Source of the DNA: Bacteroidota bacterium
GTDB lineage: Bacteria > Bacteroidota > Bacteroidia > Bacteroidales > Prolixibacteraceae
Direction: 5' to 3'
Assembly: GCA_023251435.1 (NCBI GenBank)
Contig: JAHEYU010000021.1
Coordinates: 1 to 64,000 of the forward strand
Length of the DNA: 64,000 nucleotides
The stretch's first letter is position 1; the number at the start of each line of letters is the position of its first letter. The notes beneath the pieces were generated by a model. The model did no database searches. It saw only the letters and a list, made by a program, of their open reading frames with translations, and was not told the DNA's origin. The translations under genes were made by a program, and so were the position numbers. Of this stretch, positions 19,288 to 28,317 are shown piece after piece.

Positions 19288-19599
19288 CTATGCGATTTCT
19301 AAACCAGTCCTTTTTACCAAATCAACCAATGGTGAATTGTCGTTGCTATAAAAGCGTTTTGTACCAACTAAAAAGGGTTCAATCCTTGAATTGACTTTGC
19401 GAGTCAGATTCCATATTTTACCAGCCAAATAATCGTCGGTATCGTTATCTGTCACAATCATCAAATCAATATCGCTTTCGCTTGTTGCCGTATTGCTCAG
19501 GTAACTTCCATACAAAAAAGCTTTATCTACTGATATTCCTTCCAATCTAAGCAGAAGGACTTAGTTTCGTGATATTTCTATAACTTCATTTTTAGTCAT
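19288..19599 (-). pseudogene. MNT-type nucleotidyltransferase interrupted by an in-frame TAA
   Basis: The track ORF (19288-19545, TTG start) holds FLYGSYLSNTATSESDIDLMI, the GS...DxD motif of minimal nucleotidyltransferases. Reading the same frame upstream gives MTKNEVIEISRN, then TAA (19561-19563), then VLLLRLEGISVDKAF. This is the normal N-terminal helix of the family with one codon turned into a stop, giving about 103 residues in total. The stop makes a full-length product unlikely, although a shorter one from the TTG is possible. No HEPN partner gene is visible nearby. Confidence 0.6.
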
Positions 19600-19696
19600 T
19601 TCGACATTTTTTATGAAGACGTAATCTATTCCGTCCGAAAGCAGTCAGTTTCTTTGTTTTAGGTTTTTGCGCGGACGGTTTCCCCGTTGTCCATTT

Positions 19697-19750
19697 TAAC
19701 CCGGGGTGCTTTACCCCGGGCTACAAATATTCCGCTCCTCTGGAGCTATG
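19697..19750. repeat. Dispersed-type intergenic repeat with two hairpins
   Basis: CCCGGGGT-GCTTT-ACCCCGGG (19700-19720) and GCTCC-TCT-GGAGC (19734-19746) are perfect small hairpins in the gap downstream of metH. The layout looks like a short intergenic repeat element. No gene is visible from 19600 to 19802. Confidence 0.5.
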
Positions 19751-19802
19751 CGATTGTTCCGAGCAAGCCTTTTTGCGACTGAACACTGCGACTGCCAACT
19801 TT

Positions 19803-22800
19803 CTAAACTCCTTTATAATTCAAATTCGAAGGCATAAACTTTTCGATTATTTCAACGCTCACACCTTTACGGCGGGCATAATCTTCAACCTGGTCTTTAC
19901 CAATTTTCTCGAGACTGAAATATTTTGATTCAGGATGCACAAAGAATTCTCCACTCACCGAAGCTGTTGGGAACATCATAAAATGTTCGGTCAAAGTCAT
20001 TCCAATTTCATTAGCTTTCAGCATGTTGAACAGATTGGCCTTTTCGTGGTGCTCGGGACAGGCCGGATAGCCTATGGCTGGGCGGATTCCCTGGTAATCG
20101 ACATGAAACATTTCCTCCAAAGTCAGCTTTTCGTCAGGAACATAACCCCAGTATTCTTTGCGAACCTGTAGATGCAACAACTCGGCAAATGCTTCCGACA
20201 ATCGGTCGGCCAGAGATTCGAGCAGAATGGCATTGTAATCGTCGTGGTCGTCGTGGAATTTCTTCATCCATTTTTCGATGCCCACCCCGCCGGTTACGGC
20301 AAATGCGCCAAAATAATCGGTTTTACCGCTTTCAATTGGGGCGATAAAATCGGATAAACAATAGTTCGGCGAACCATGTTTTTTGGCTTCCTGCTGCCGA
20401 AGCTCATAAAAACGACCGGCTTCTTTCCTTCGGGTTTCGTCTTCGTAAACCACAATGTCGTCGCCATCGGCATTGGCGGGCCAGATTCCGAAGACACCGT
20501 TGGCCTGAACCATCTTCTCCGCTTCCATCCGATCGAGCATCCGATTGGCATCGGCATACAGTTTTCGGGCTTCTTCGCCCTGATGTTCGTCGTTCAGGAT
20601 ATCCGGAAATTTGCCTTTCAGCTCCCACACAAAGAAAAAGAAGGTCCAGTCGATAAATTTCCGGAGTTCCGAAATTGGGTAATCAATCAGTTGTTTGATG
20701 CCCACAAAATTGGGTTTATAAATCGGGGTATTGTCCCAGTCAATTTTCAGCTTATTGGCACGCGCTTCCTCAATTGACAGGTACTTTTTAGCCTTCTTCT
20801 GTCCGTGCAAATCGCGCACATTTTGATAGTCGTCACGAATTTCCTTCAGGAATTCCTGATTCCCGGAGAGCAGGTTCGAAACTACGCTCACTGCACGAGA
20901 TGCATCTTTGACATGAATTATCGCATTTTTATATTGCGGTGCAATTTTAACGGCAGCATGAATTTTCGAAGTGGTTGCTCCGCCAACCAGCAATGGCAGG
21001 TTCATACCCCGGCGTTCCATTTCGGTAGCCACATCCACCATAATTTCGAGCGACGGTGTAATCAGCCCGCTCAGACCAATGATGTCCACGTTTTCCGCAA
21101 TGGCCGTATCGAGGATTTTATCGGTCGGCACCATAACTCCCAAATCGATGACCCGGTAGTTGTTGCAGCCCAAAACCACGCCCACAATGTTTTTACCAAT
21201 GTCGTGCACGTCGCCTTTTACGGTAGCCATCAACACCACTTTTCGGTTGTCGGTGGTATCGAATTTGTCTTTATCGGCTTCGATGTACGGCAACAAATAA
21301 GCCACCGCTTTTTTCATCACGCGGGCCGATTTGATCACCTGCGGAAGGAACATTTTTCCGGTGCCAAACAAGTCGCCAACTACATTCATTCCGTCCATCA
21401 GCGGACCTTCGATGATGTTCAGAACAGGCGAGTATAGCGGCAGCGCTTCTGCCAGATCAATATCGATATAATCCGGCAAGCCTTTTACCAGCGCGTGTTC
21501 CAGCCGTTTTTCAACCGGAAGGTCGCGCCATTCGTCTTTTCGCTCTTCTTTGGCATCCTGTGCTTTTAAAGTCTGAGCGAATTCGAGCAACTCTTCGGTG
21601 GCATTCGGATTTTTATTCAGTACTAAATTCTCTACTTTTTCCAGAAAATCCTTCGGAATTTCATCGTAAATCTGCAACATTCCGGGATTCACAATACCCA
21701 TGTCGAGTCCGGCTTTTATGGCATGAAACAGGAAAACCGAATGGATGGCTTCGCGCACCTGATCGTTTCCGCGGAAACTGAATGACACATTGCTGATCCC
21801 GCCGCTGGTTTTGGCGTGTTTCAGATTTTTCTTGATCCAGCTAACCGCGTTGATAAAGTCAACCGCGTAATTCAGATGTTCCTCCATTCCGGTGCCGATG
21901 ATCAGGATGTTCGAATCGAAAATGATATCCTGTGGCGGAAAGTTGATCTCGTTGACAAGAATATTGTAGGCGCGTTGGCAGATTTCAATCCGTCGTTCGA
22001 ACGAATCGGCCTGACCGATTTCATCGAAAGCCATTACTACCACAGCCGCACCATACCGTTTCAGAAGTAGCGCTTGTTGGCGGAACACTGCTTCTCCTTC
22101 TTTCATGCTGATGGAATTCACAATCGCTTTGCCCTGAACACATTTCAGCCCTGCTTCAATCACTTCCCATTTTGACGAGTCGATCATCATCGGAACGCGG
22201 GCAATATCAGGTTCGGCCATCAGCAAATTCAGGAAAGTGACCATTTCTTTTTTGGCATCGAGCATGGCATCGTCCATATTGATGTCGATGACCTGCGCCC
22301 CTTCATCCACCTGATTGCGGGCAATGGCAATGGCTTCCTCATATTTTCCTTCGCGGATTAAACGGGCGAATTTACGCGAACCCGACACATTGCATCTTTC
22401 ACCAATATTCATAAACACCGACTCATGAGTCAATGTTACCGGTTCAAGTCCACTAAAGATCGTATGTTTATCCTTTTTCCTCCGGTGATGAGGTTTCGAT
22501 TTGGCTGCAATTTTGGCCAGTTCACGAATGTGATCGGGAGTTGTTCCACAGCAGCCACCAATGATATTTATAAATTTATTATCGAGAAAATCGCCGACCT
22601 GATGTGCCATTTCTGCAGGAGTTTCGTCGTATTCGCCAAATTGGTTGGGTAAACCGGCATTCGGATAGGCGCTGATGAAAAAGGATGATTTTTTCGAAAG
22701 TTCTTCCAGATACGGACGTAAATCACGGGCTCCCAGCGAGCAGTTCAGCCCGATTGAAAGCAGATCGATGTGTGAAACCGAAGTCAGGAAAGCCTCAACC

Positions 22801-23471
22801 GTTTGGCCTGAAAGAGTACGTCCGCTGGCATCGGTAATTGTTCCTGAAACCATCACCGGAAGCCGCATCCCGCGTTCTTCCAGTTCGTCCTCAATAGCAA
22901 AAAGTGCAGCTTTGGCATTCAGCGTATCGAAAATGGTTTCGACCAAAAGCAAATCGACTCCACCATCGAGCAAACCTTTCAACTGTTCACGATAGGATGC
23001 TTTTACCTCGTCAAAAGTTACCGAACGGAAACCCGGATCGTTAACATCTGGAGAAAGCGAAAGCGTTTTATTCATCGGACCGATTGCACCAGCCACATAG
23101 CGCGGTTTCTCCGGATTTTTTGCCGTGAACTCCGCGGCGACTTCAACAGCCAGCTTAGCCGATTGCAGGTTAAGCTGATACACCCACTCTTCCAGATGGT
23201 AATCGGCCTGCGAAATACTGGTTGAGTTGAACGTATTGGTTTCGATAATGTCGGCGCCTGCTTCCAAAAATTGCGCATGAATTTCGCGGATGACTTCAGG
23301 TTTAGTGATCGAAAGCAAGTCGTTGTTGCCTTTCAAATCGTACTGAAAATCAGTAAAAATAGTACCCCGGAAATCCTCTTCCGACAAGCGGTGTTTCTGA
23401 ATCATGGTTCCCATGGCGCCGTCGAGCACCAACACCCGCGATTCGAGATCGTGTTGTATATTGTATTTCAT
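19803..23471 (-). CDS. metH: Cobalamin-dependent methionine synthase MetH
   Basis: The full-length enzyme has 1222 residues. Domains in order are homocysteine S-methyltransferase ([28 protein letters not shown] zinc Cys), pterin binding ([14 protein letters not shown]), B12 cap and B12 binding ([14 protein letters not shown], with the axial His, then LSGLITPS), and the SAM-binding activation domain ([11 protein letters not shown], the Cys-rich turn). It transfers methyl from MetF's product to homocysteine. The ORF track adds 18 codons from the repeat at 23490. ATG at 23471 (MKYNIQHDL) fits the family start. It is the last gene of the SAM-riboswitch operon. Confidence 0.95.
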   Translation of the reverse strand: MKYNIQHDLESRVLVLDGAMGTMIQKHRLSEEDFRGTIFTDFQYDLKGNNDLLSITKPEVIREIHAQFLEAGADIIETNTFNSTSISQADYHLEEWVYQLNLQSAKLAVEVAAEFTAKNPEKPRYVAGAIGPMNKTLSLSPDVNDPGFRSVTFDEVKASYREQLKGLLDGGVDLLLVETIFDTLNAKAALFAIEDELEERGMRLPVMVSGTITDASGRTLSGQTVEAFLTSVSHIDLLSIGLNCSLGARDLRPYLEELSKKSSFFISAYPNAGLPNQFGEYDETPAEMAHQVGDFLDNKFINIIGGCCGTTPDHIRELAKIAAKSKPHHRRKKDKHTIFSGLEPVTLTHESVFMNIGERCNVSGSRKFARLIREGKYEEAIAIARNQVDEGAQVIDINMDDAMLDAKKEMVTFLNLLMAEPDIARVPMMIDSSKWEVIEAGLKCVQGKAIVNSISMKEGEAVFRQQALLLKRYGAAVVVMAFDEIGQADSFERRIEICQRAYNILVNEINFPPQDIIFDSNILIIGTGMEEHLNYAVDFINAVSWIKKNLKHAKTSGGISNVSFSFRGNDQVREAIHSVFLFHAIKAGLDMGIVNPGMLQIYDEIPKDFLEKVENLVLNKNPNATEELLEFAQTLKAQDAKEERKDEWRDLPVEKRLEHALVKGLPDYIDIDLAEALPLYSPVLNIIEGPLMDGMNVVGDLFGTGKMFLPQVIKSARVMKKAVAYLLPYIEADKDKFDTTDNRKVVLMATVKGDVHDIGKNIVGVVLGCNNYRVIDLGVMVPTDKILDTAIAENVDIIGLSGLITPSLEIMVDVATEMERRGMNLPLLVGGATTSKIHAAVKIAPQYKNAIIHVKDASRAVSVVSNLLSGNQEFLKEIRDDYQNVRDLHGQKKAKKYLSIEEARANKLKIDWDNTPIYKPNFVGIKQLIDYPISELRKFIDWTFFFFVWELKGKFPDILNDEHQGEEARKLYADANRMLDRMEAEKMVQANGVFGIWPANADGDDIVVYEDETRRKEAGRFYELRQQEAKKHGSPNYCLSDFIAPIESGKTDYFGAFAVTGGVGIEKWMKKFHDDHDDYNAILLESLADRLSEAFAELLHLQVRKEYWGYVPDEKLTLEEMFHVDYQGIRPAIGYPACPEHHEKANLFNMLKANEIGMTLTEHFMMFPTASVSGEFFVHPESKYFSLEKIGKDQVEDYARRKGVSVEIIEKFMPSNLNYKGV

Positions 23472-23489
23472 TATAAGCCCCCTTCCTAA

Positions 23490-23510
23490 CCTTCCCCCGT
23501 GAGGGGAAGG
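23490..23510. repeat. G/C-arm palindromic repeat
   Basis: CCTTCCCC and GGGGAAGG form an 8-bp stem between COG2122 and metH. It is one of four similar elements in this operon. Confidence 0.5.
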
Positions 23511-23573
23511 AACCGGATATTGCATTTTTAGTTTATATTTCTTTTTACTTAGTGTTCTTGGTGCCCTTTGTGG

Positions 23574-24389
23574 TTAAATGAGTTGCCTTAATTTCATTTT
23601 AAACTGCCCACGGATACCAATTTTATCGCAGCAAATAATTACTGCCGAGAGTATCTCAGGAAACTGCTCCGTTTGCTGTGTTACCTGCTGCACATCATCT
23701 GGCACCTGTACCAAATTACCAAACGTAGTTGCCAGCGCATCAGCCAAAGCGGTGTTTCGGCAAATAATCATAGTCGCATCGGTTTTGCCTAAACTCACCG
23801 ACGGACCAACTGTTCCGGCGGAAGTACAAACTCCCAGCGGCGATTCGGAAGCCTGAATTTCGATGCCAATCTTTTCCGACAAAGGTGAACTTCCGGCATA
23901 AACAGACATCAGCAAATATCGTTCAATTTTCAGGAAAATATCACCACCATTTTCAACCACCAATTCCTGAATTCCAAATTGTTGCATCAAATGTCTCCCA
24001 ACCATTTCTGAAAAAGCACCGGCCACGGAAGCCATCGGCCCCACTCCGGCACGATTGGCAGCTTCAGCCATGACCTTAACAATTTCGGGGGCATTCGGTT
24101 CTACCGGATGTGGTTCGAACGTCTTTCCAAAGACCGGATCTGTCAGCAAATATGCCTCCATTTCCGATCGCAACTGCACCACTTTTGAGTGGGCAACTTC
24201 CTTCATTTCTTCCCGGAACGAAGCCGGATCAACGCCAATCCACAAGTCCGTTTCCTTGTAATTCACCACAAACGACCGAAATCGTTGCTTTGAAAACTGG
24301 TTGCGATATGTGCGAGGTTCAAAGCCTCCCCCAACCCCTCCAAACGGAGGGGAGAAAGAACCAGCATTCGTAGATTTATCCTTAATCAT
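23574..24389 (-). CDS. UPF0280/COG2122 protein (ApbE-like fold), homocysteine synthesis partner
   Basis: The 271-residue protein matches the COG2122 family: EPRTYRNQFSKQRFRSFVV, then NYKETDLWIGVDP, AGVGPMASVAGAFSEMVGR near residue 115, and CTSAGTVGPSVSLGKTDA near 205. COG2122 was reported to support sulfide-dependent homocysteine formation with DUF39 and NIL-ferredoxin proteins in methanogens. An oddity is that residues about 12-22 (SFSPPFGGVGGG) are encoded by a palindromic repeat, and no ATG, GTG or TTG lies between this and the conserved start, so the repeat seems to be translated. Confidence 0.85.
   Translation of the reverse strand: MIKDKSTNAGSFSPPFGGVGGGFEPRTYRNQFSKQRFRSFVVNYKETDLWIGVDPASFREEMKEVAHSKVVQLRSEMEAYLLTDPVFGKTFEPHPVEPNAPEIVKVMAEAANRAGVGPMASVAGAFSEMVGRHLMQQFGIQELVVENGGDIFLKIERYLLMSVYAGSSPLSEKIGIEIQASESPLGVCTSAGTVGPSVSLGKTDATMIICRNTALADALATTFGNLVQVPDDVQQVTQQTEQFPEILSAVIICCDKIGIRGQFKMKLRQLI
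24326..24352. repeat. Palindromic repeat inside the COG2122 N-terminus
   Basis: CCCCTCC-AAAC-GGAGGGG (24335-24352) is a perfect hairpin of the same type as those at 24441 and 26256, but here lies in frame within the coding sequence. Confidence 0.55.
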
Positions 24390-24440
24390 TGTAAAAAATG
24401 CACCTCAATGAATATATATTATGCACTTGCAGCACCGAAA

Positions 24441-24472
24441 GTCTCCCCGTTTGGGGAGATTTAGAGGGGTCC
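24441..24472. repeat. Palindromic repeat between NIL-ferredoxin and COG2122 genes
   Basis: TCTCCCC-GTTT-GGGGAGA followed by TTTAGAGGGG. Nearly the same sequence occurs at 26256-26280. Confidence 0.55.
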
Positions 24473-24473
24473 A

Positions 24474-24893
24474 TTATTCCCTAAAATCTATCTTAAACAA
24501 ATTCAGCGGACAAGCCGGAACGCAAAGTTCGCAAACAATACACTTTTCAGGATCGAATTGCAGTTCCCATTTTTCAGGATCCATTTGCAAAGCGCCTGCA
24601 AAACAAACCGCGGTGCAATTTCCACAACTGATACAGCGAATATGATCCCAGGTAATTTTCTTATTCAACGGCTCGCAACTCACCTGATTTGCTTTCAGAT
24701 AAGCGATTCCGTTTTTCAGGTTGGTAGTGGTTCCTTCCAGTTCCAGCACCAAACTTCCGGTCTTCCCCGGCCAAACTTCAGCACGAAGAATATTAATCCG
24801 AATGTCGAAATCTTTTACCAAATGATAGCTAAACGGCTGATCTCCACTTTGTGGCGGAAACTTCAGCACATATCTTTTTTTCTGCATTTTCAT
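24474..24893 (-). CDS. NIL domain plus 2x[4Fe-4S] ferredoxin protein
   Basis: From the preferred ATG at 24893 the protein has 139 residues. The first about 75 form an NIL domain (hydrophobic strand pattern, FDIRINILRAEVWPGKTGSL), as found in MetN. The rest carries two clusters, CISCGNCTAVC and CIVCELCVPAC. This is the architecture of the ferredoxin partner of DUF39 proteins in homocysteine synthesis. The track ORF adds 33 implausible residues made of intergenic word repeats. A 140-base gap separates it from DUF39. Confidence 0.88.
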   Translation of the reverse strand: MKMQKKRYVLKFPPQSGDQPFSYHLVKDFDIRINILRAEVWPGKTGSLVLELEGTTTNLKNGIAYLKANQVSCEPLNKKITWDHIRCISCGNCTAVCFAGALQMDPEKWELQFDPEKCIVCELCVPACPLNLFKIDFRE

Positions 24894-25032
24894 CTCAAGA
24901 AATTTACAATTTACTGATTTACAATTTACTATTGAAGAAGTGCGGAGTGCATTAAGTTTCAAGTTCTTCTGACTTCGGTCTTTTCTGAACACTGCGACTG
25001 GCCACTGAACACTTTCTTCTGACTTCCATCTT

Positions 25033-26181
25033 TCATCTCTCTTTCAGTGATTTCAATGAGGTATTGGTCGGGAACATCTGAACCGGTTTGCTGATTTCGA
25101 ACTCACCGGCCAGAATCGATTGTTTCAGGATTTCAGCAATTTTACGGGCTTTGCTTAGGCTCGAAACCGGCGCTGTCCGAATCTTTTTCCCCTGAACTTC
25201 AATTTCTCCTGAACGCAATTCCGCATAAGTTACACGACCCAAAGCAGGAGCTCCTTCTACTCCGTAATCGCAAACCGTTGTTTCAATCTGCTCGTTCCTG
25301 ATGGAGACATTTTTTGCGATGTCGGCATTCAGCACGGGAATTGGGATTCCGATCCCCACGAATAAACTCACGCCGTATTTTTCGTAATAAGCTGCCTGCA
25401 AAAATTCCGACGACATTTCTTTCAAATTGCCCATCACGGCCAGCGTAGCCGAATTTCCTACCGGAACGCCGTATTCATTTTTCGGTTTCGAGGTGTTGAA
25501 CTGCGTTCCCGGCCAAACCACAAATCCTTGTGTTCCGCCGAGAAAAATTCGGGTTCCGATGCCAATAGTTTTCATTTCCGGGTCGTTCAGCAACGGACTC
25601 AGTTCTCCGGAAGTGGAATAGGTGGCATTGCGCATGTTGGGAAGCAAATTTCCCATGTACGTGTATTTCATTTGCGAAGTAGAATTCACCGCCACGGGAT
25701 AATTCTGATAGGCATTGCGCGGATTGAACAGAATCATTTCGTTCACCGTTTCCTTGTTGATGATGGTTTTGATGTGTTTCCGCGGGTAACAATCGGTACC
25801 TTTTCCCCAGGCTTCCAGTTCTACATCTTTGCCATCAACTAAGTCCTGAATCACATGTGCCCCGCCATATTTCGGATTCTCAGGATCGCAGGCCGTTGCG
25901 CCAATGTAGGTATCAACAGCAGCCAAACCTTCGTACGCAGGCACTCCGTTCAATCGTATTTTTTCCATCCGGATGGGTGGATTGGCGTGGCCAAAATTGA
26001 CAATCGCACCTGACGAGCACATGGCTCCAAAAGTAGCTGTGGTAACCACATCCACTTTTTCGGCTATTTCTTCAGGAGTAGCAGTTAAAGCCATTTGCGA
26101 AACTTCCTCAGCAGTCAGAACTACCGCTTCGCCCCGACGGATTTTTTCGTTGATTTCTTCGTATGTTTTTTGAATGCTCAT
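25033..26181 (-). CDS. Homocysteine biosynthesis protein, DUF39 family
   Basis: The 382-residue protein has clear DUF39 features: VDVVTTATFGAMCSSGAIVNFGH near residue 50 with the conserved Cys, GATACDPENPKYGGAHVI, GTRIFLGGTQGFVVWPGTQ near 210, and VCDYGVEGAPALGRV near 310. In methanogens DUF39 with the NIL-ferredoxin forms homocysteine from aspartate semialdehyde and sulfide. It is first in the operon with NIL-ferredoxin, COG2122 and metH, behind a SAM riboswitch, so the four genes together would carry sulfide to methionine. Confidence 0.9.
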   Translation of the reverse strand: MSIQKTYEEINEKIRRGEAVVLTAEEVSQMALTATPEEIAEKVDVVTTATFGAMCSSGAIVNFGHANPPIRMEKIRLNGVPAYEGLAAVDTYIGATACDPENPKYGGAHVIQDLVDGKDVELEAWGKGTDCYPRKHIKTIINKETVNEMILFNPRNAYQNYPVAVNSTSQMKYTYMGNLLPNMRNATYSTSGELSPLLNDPEMKTIGIGTRIFLGGTQGFVVWPGTQFNTSKPKNEYGVPVGNSATLAVMGNLKEMSSEFLQAAYYEKYGVSLFVGIGIPIPVLNADIAKNVSIRNEQIETTVCDYGVEGAPALGRVTYAELRSGEIEVQGKKIRTAPVSSLSKARKIAEILKQSILAGEFEISKPVQMFPTNTSLKSLKER

Positions 26182-26241
26182 GAATATATTTACGATTTAA
26201 TGATTTACAATTTACTGGCAATGCCCAGAGTTTGTTTTATA

Positions 26242-26272
26242 GGGGATTTTTCAAGTCTCCCCTTTGGGGAGA
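26242..26272 (-). repeat. Leader hairpin, copy of the CTCCCC repeat
   Basis: On the transcript, TCTCCCC-AAA-GGGGAGA (26256-26272) is followed by TCCCC (26242-26246 on + as GGGGA). The middle segment can pair with either side, so two exclusive hairpins are possible. No U-run follows directly, so a simple terminator is not supported. Confidence 0.45.
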
Positions 26273-26287
26273 TTTAGTGGGACTTTT

Positions 26288-26353
26288 TTAGCACATGCAC
26301 ATATTAGAAAAATACATGAAACTAAGGAAGTAATGATTTGAGTGTTTCTTCAT
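26288..26353 (-). CDS. Candidate Met/Cys-rich leader peptide (21 codons)
   Basis: The ORF starts 12 bases after the 3' end of the riboswitch P1 stem, has a purine-rich stretch (ACAAGAAA) before ATG, and ends FMYFSNMCMC then TAA. Five of 21 codons are Met and two are Cys, clustered at the end. Position and content suggest a leader peptide of the methionine operon, or a small product translated under riboswitch control. The ORF is very short, and chance cannot be excluded from one sequence. Confidence 0.45.
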   Translation of the reverse strand: MKKHSNHYFLSFMYFSNMCMC

Positions 26354-26365
26354 TTTCTTGTTTAA

Positions 26366-26462
26366 ATTATAATTCCGTTTCCGGCCGGGTATTGGCACCT
26401 TTTCTGTTTCAGCTGGTTGCCAGAGTTTCGCTGAGCCCGATCTCTCCGCTCTTCTTTATAAT
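26366..26462 (-). ncRNA. SAM-I (S-box) riboswitch
   Basis: On the minus strand the core reads AAGAGCGGAGAGATC, GGGCTC, GCGAAAC, CTGGCAACC, then AGGTGCCAATACC, in the order and spacing of the S-box consensus. ATTATAA at the 5' end pairs with TTATAAT at the 3' end to close P1. It lies in the leader of the DUF39-metH operon, which fits control by S-adenosylmethionine. Confidence 0.88.
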
Positions 26463-26501
26463 CAAACAATCAGTTTGTGCGAGGATTATTTGATAATGAG
26501 G

Positions 26502-26533
26502 CAAAAATAAGCTCAAAAAACCGATTTGGCAAA
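26502..26533 (-). promoter_or_regulatory. Promoter of the DUF39-metH operon
   Basis: On the minus strand, TTTG is followed 20 bases later by TATTTTTG, an exact fit to the Bacteroidota consensus. The expected start of transcription is about 30 bases before the riboswitch. Confidence 0.7.
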
Positions 26534-26664
26534 CAAAACCTGATTTTGAGTGAGGAGTTTTAGTAAAAGTTGATGTTTTAATTACGAATTGCAATCTATC
26601 TTTACTTATTATTACATATAAATGCAGGTTCTCCTGTGTAGTCCGTCCTTTCATCAATAATTTT

Positions 26665-26672
26665 TACATTTG
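26665..26672 (+). promoter_or_regulatory. Possible -7 element of cysS
   Basis: TACATTTG matches TAnnTTTG and lies 22 bases before the cysS ATG. No good -33 TTTG is seen. Confidence 0.35.
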
Positions 26673-26694
26673 CAGCATCAAAAAATCGAAAGTC

Positions 26695-28170
26695 ATGATT
26701 CAGGAAATACAAATTTACAACACACTTACCCGCAAGAAAGAAGTTTTTGAACCGCTGGTTCCCGGCAAGGTTGGGTTGTACGTTTGTGGGCCTACCGTTT
26801 ATGGCCCGCCACATTTGGGCCATGCCCGCTCGGCCATTAGTTTCGATTTGGTGTTTCGTTTCCTGAAACAGATTGGCTACAAAGTTCGCTATGTGCGCAA
26901 CATCACCGATGTGGGCCATTTGGTGGCCGATGCCGATGAGGGCGAAGACAAAATTGCCCAGCAAGCCAAACTTGACGAGCTGGAACCGATGGAGGTGGTG
27001 CAGAAATATACCAACATGTATCATGAGGCGATGGCCATGCTTAACCTCGAATCGCCCAGCATTGAGCCACGCGCTTCGGGCCATATTATTGAACAGATTG
27101 AAGAAGTGAAGAAAATATTGAGCTCAGGATATGCTTATGAAAGCAATGGATCGGTGTATTTCGATGTGGAAAAATTTGCTTCTGAAAATGAATACGGAAA
27201 ACTGTCGGGCCGGAAAATTGAAGATTTGCTTTGCAATACCCGCACTTTAGATGGACAGGACGAAAAACGCTCCGGACTGGATTTTGCCATCTGGAAAAAA
27301 GCTTCGCCCGAACACATTATGCGGTGGCCTTCGCCCTGGAGCGACGGATTTCCGGGCTGGCACATGGAATGTACGGCCATGAGTTGCAAATACCTGGGCG
27401 AAACATTCGACATTCACGGCGGCGGAATGGATTTGACGTTTCCGCACCACGAAGCAGAAATGGCACAGGCACAGGCAGCCCACGGAAAACCTGCCGTTCG
27501 CTACTGGATGCACAATAACATGATTACTCTGAACGGGCAGAAAATGGGCAAATCGCTTGGAAACGCCATTTCGCTGGAACAGTTTTTCAATGGCGATCAC
27601 CCTTTGCTCGAAATGGCCTACAGCCCAATGACCATACGTTTTTTCATGTTACAAGCACACTACCGCAGCACACTCGATTTCTCGAACGAAGCACTTCAGG
27701 CCTCGGAAAAAGGACTGGAACGTCTGATGAAAGCAGTTGCTAAAATTGAAACCTTACCTGTTTCTACTGTTTCATCAGTAAATATTGCTGAATTATCGGC
27801 CAATTGTTATACCGCTATGGCCGACGATATGAACAGCCCGATTGCCATGAGTTATTTATTTGAAGGGGTAAAGATCATTAACTCGGTAGCCGATGGAAAA
27901 TCAACAATTACTTCTGTAGATCGTGAAGCCTTAAAAATGCTTTTCAATGCTTTTGTGTTCGATATCTTTGGGTTGAAAGCAGAAGGTCAGGTTGATTCAG
28001 GAAACAGCGAAGTGCTGAACGAAGTAGTCGGTTTACTGATGAAACTTCGCGCTGAAGCCAAAGCCAACAAAGATTGGGCAACTTCGGATAAAATCCGCAA
28101 CGAACTTGCCGCAATTGGCTTCGACATTAAAGATGGAAAAGACGGAGTGAGCTGGGAGTTGAAGAAGTAG
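26695..28170 (+). CDS. cysS: Cysteinyl-tRNA synthetase
   Basis: The 491-residue class I synthetase has the HIGH-type motif [15 protein letters not shown], the zinc-site residues [16 protein letters not shown] and HHEAEMAQ, and KMGKSLGN as its KMSKS-type loop. The length is normal for the family. It is divergent from the DUF39 operon, sharing a 513-base gap that holds the latter's leader. Confidence 0.96.
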   Translation: MIQEIQIYNTLTRKKEVFEPLVPGKVGLYVCGPTVYGPPHLGHARSAISFDLVFRFLKQIGYKVRYVRNITDVGHLVADADEGEDKIAQQAKLDELEPMEVVQKYTNMYHEAMAMLNLESPSIEPRASGHIIEQIEEVKKILSSGYAYESNGSVYFDVEKFASENEYGKLSGRKIEDLLCNTRTLDGQDEKRSGLDFAIWKKASPEHIMRWPSPWSDGFPGWHMECTAMSCKYLGETFDIHGGGMDLTFPHHEAEMAQAQAAHGKPAVRYWMHNNMITLNGQKMGKSLGNAISLEQFFNGDHPLLEMAYSPMTIRFFMLQAHYRSTLDFSNEALQASEKGLERLMKAVAKIETLPVSTVSSVNIAELSANCYTAMADDMNSPIAMSYLFEGVKIINSVADGKSTITSVDREALKMLFNAFVFDIFGLKAEGQVDSGNSEVLNEVVGLLMKLRAEAKANKDWATSDKIRNELAAIGFDIKDGKDGVSWELKK

Positions 28171-28218
28171 GCAGTATTCAGTCGCAGTTTGCAATTCATG
28201 TTCAATAACAATTCCCTT

Positions 28219-28236
28219 TTGTAACATACGTTACAA
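28219..28236. promoter_or_regulatory. CRP/FNR-type palindrome upstream of nrfHA
   Basis: TTGTAAC-ATAC-GTTACAA is a perfect 7+4+7 palindrome, the architecture of CRP/FNR-family operators. Its centre is about 41 bases before a possible start of transcription near 28269. A role in nitrite or redox control is inferred. Confidence 0.5.
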
Positions 28237-28317
28237 TTTAATCCACTTAATAGCTGTAATTTTATGTTGCAGATTGAAAATCAGATAAAAAGCTGGTTTC
28301 TGCCAAAACCTTACAGC

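Noticed and set aside
20805-21437. 210-residue ORF opposite metH
   Set aside because: It is antisense to the conserved B12 domain, and composition is His-rich shadow sequence.
19803-23525. ORF-track start of metH at 23525
   Set aside because: The extra 18 residues are encoded by the palindromic repeat, and MKYNIQHDL at 23471 fits the family start.
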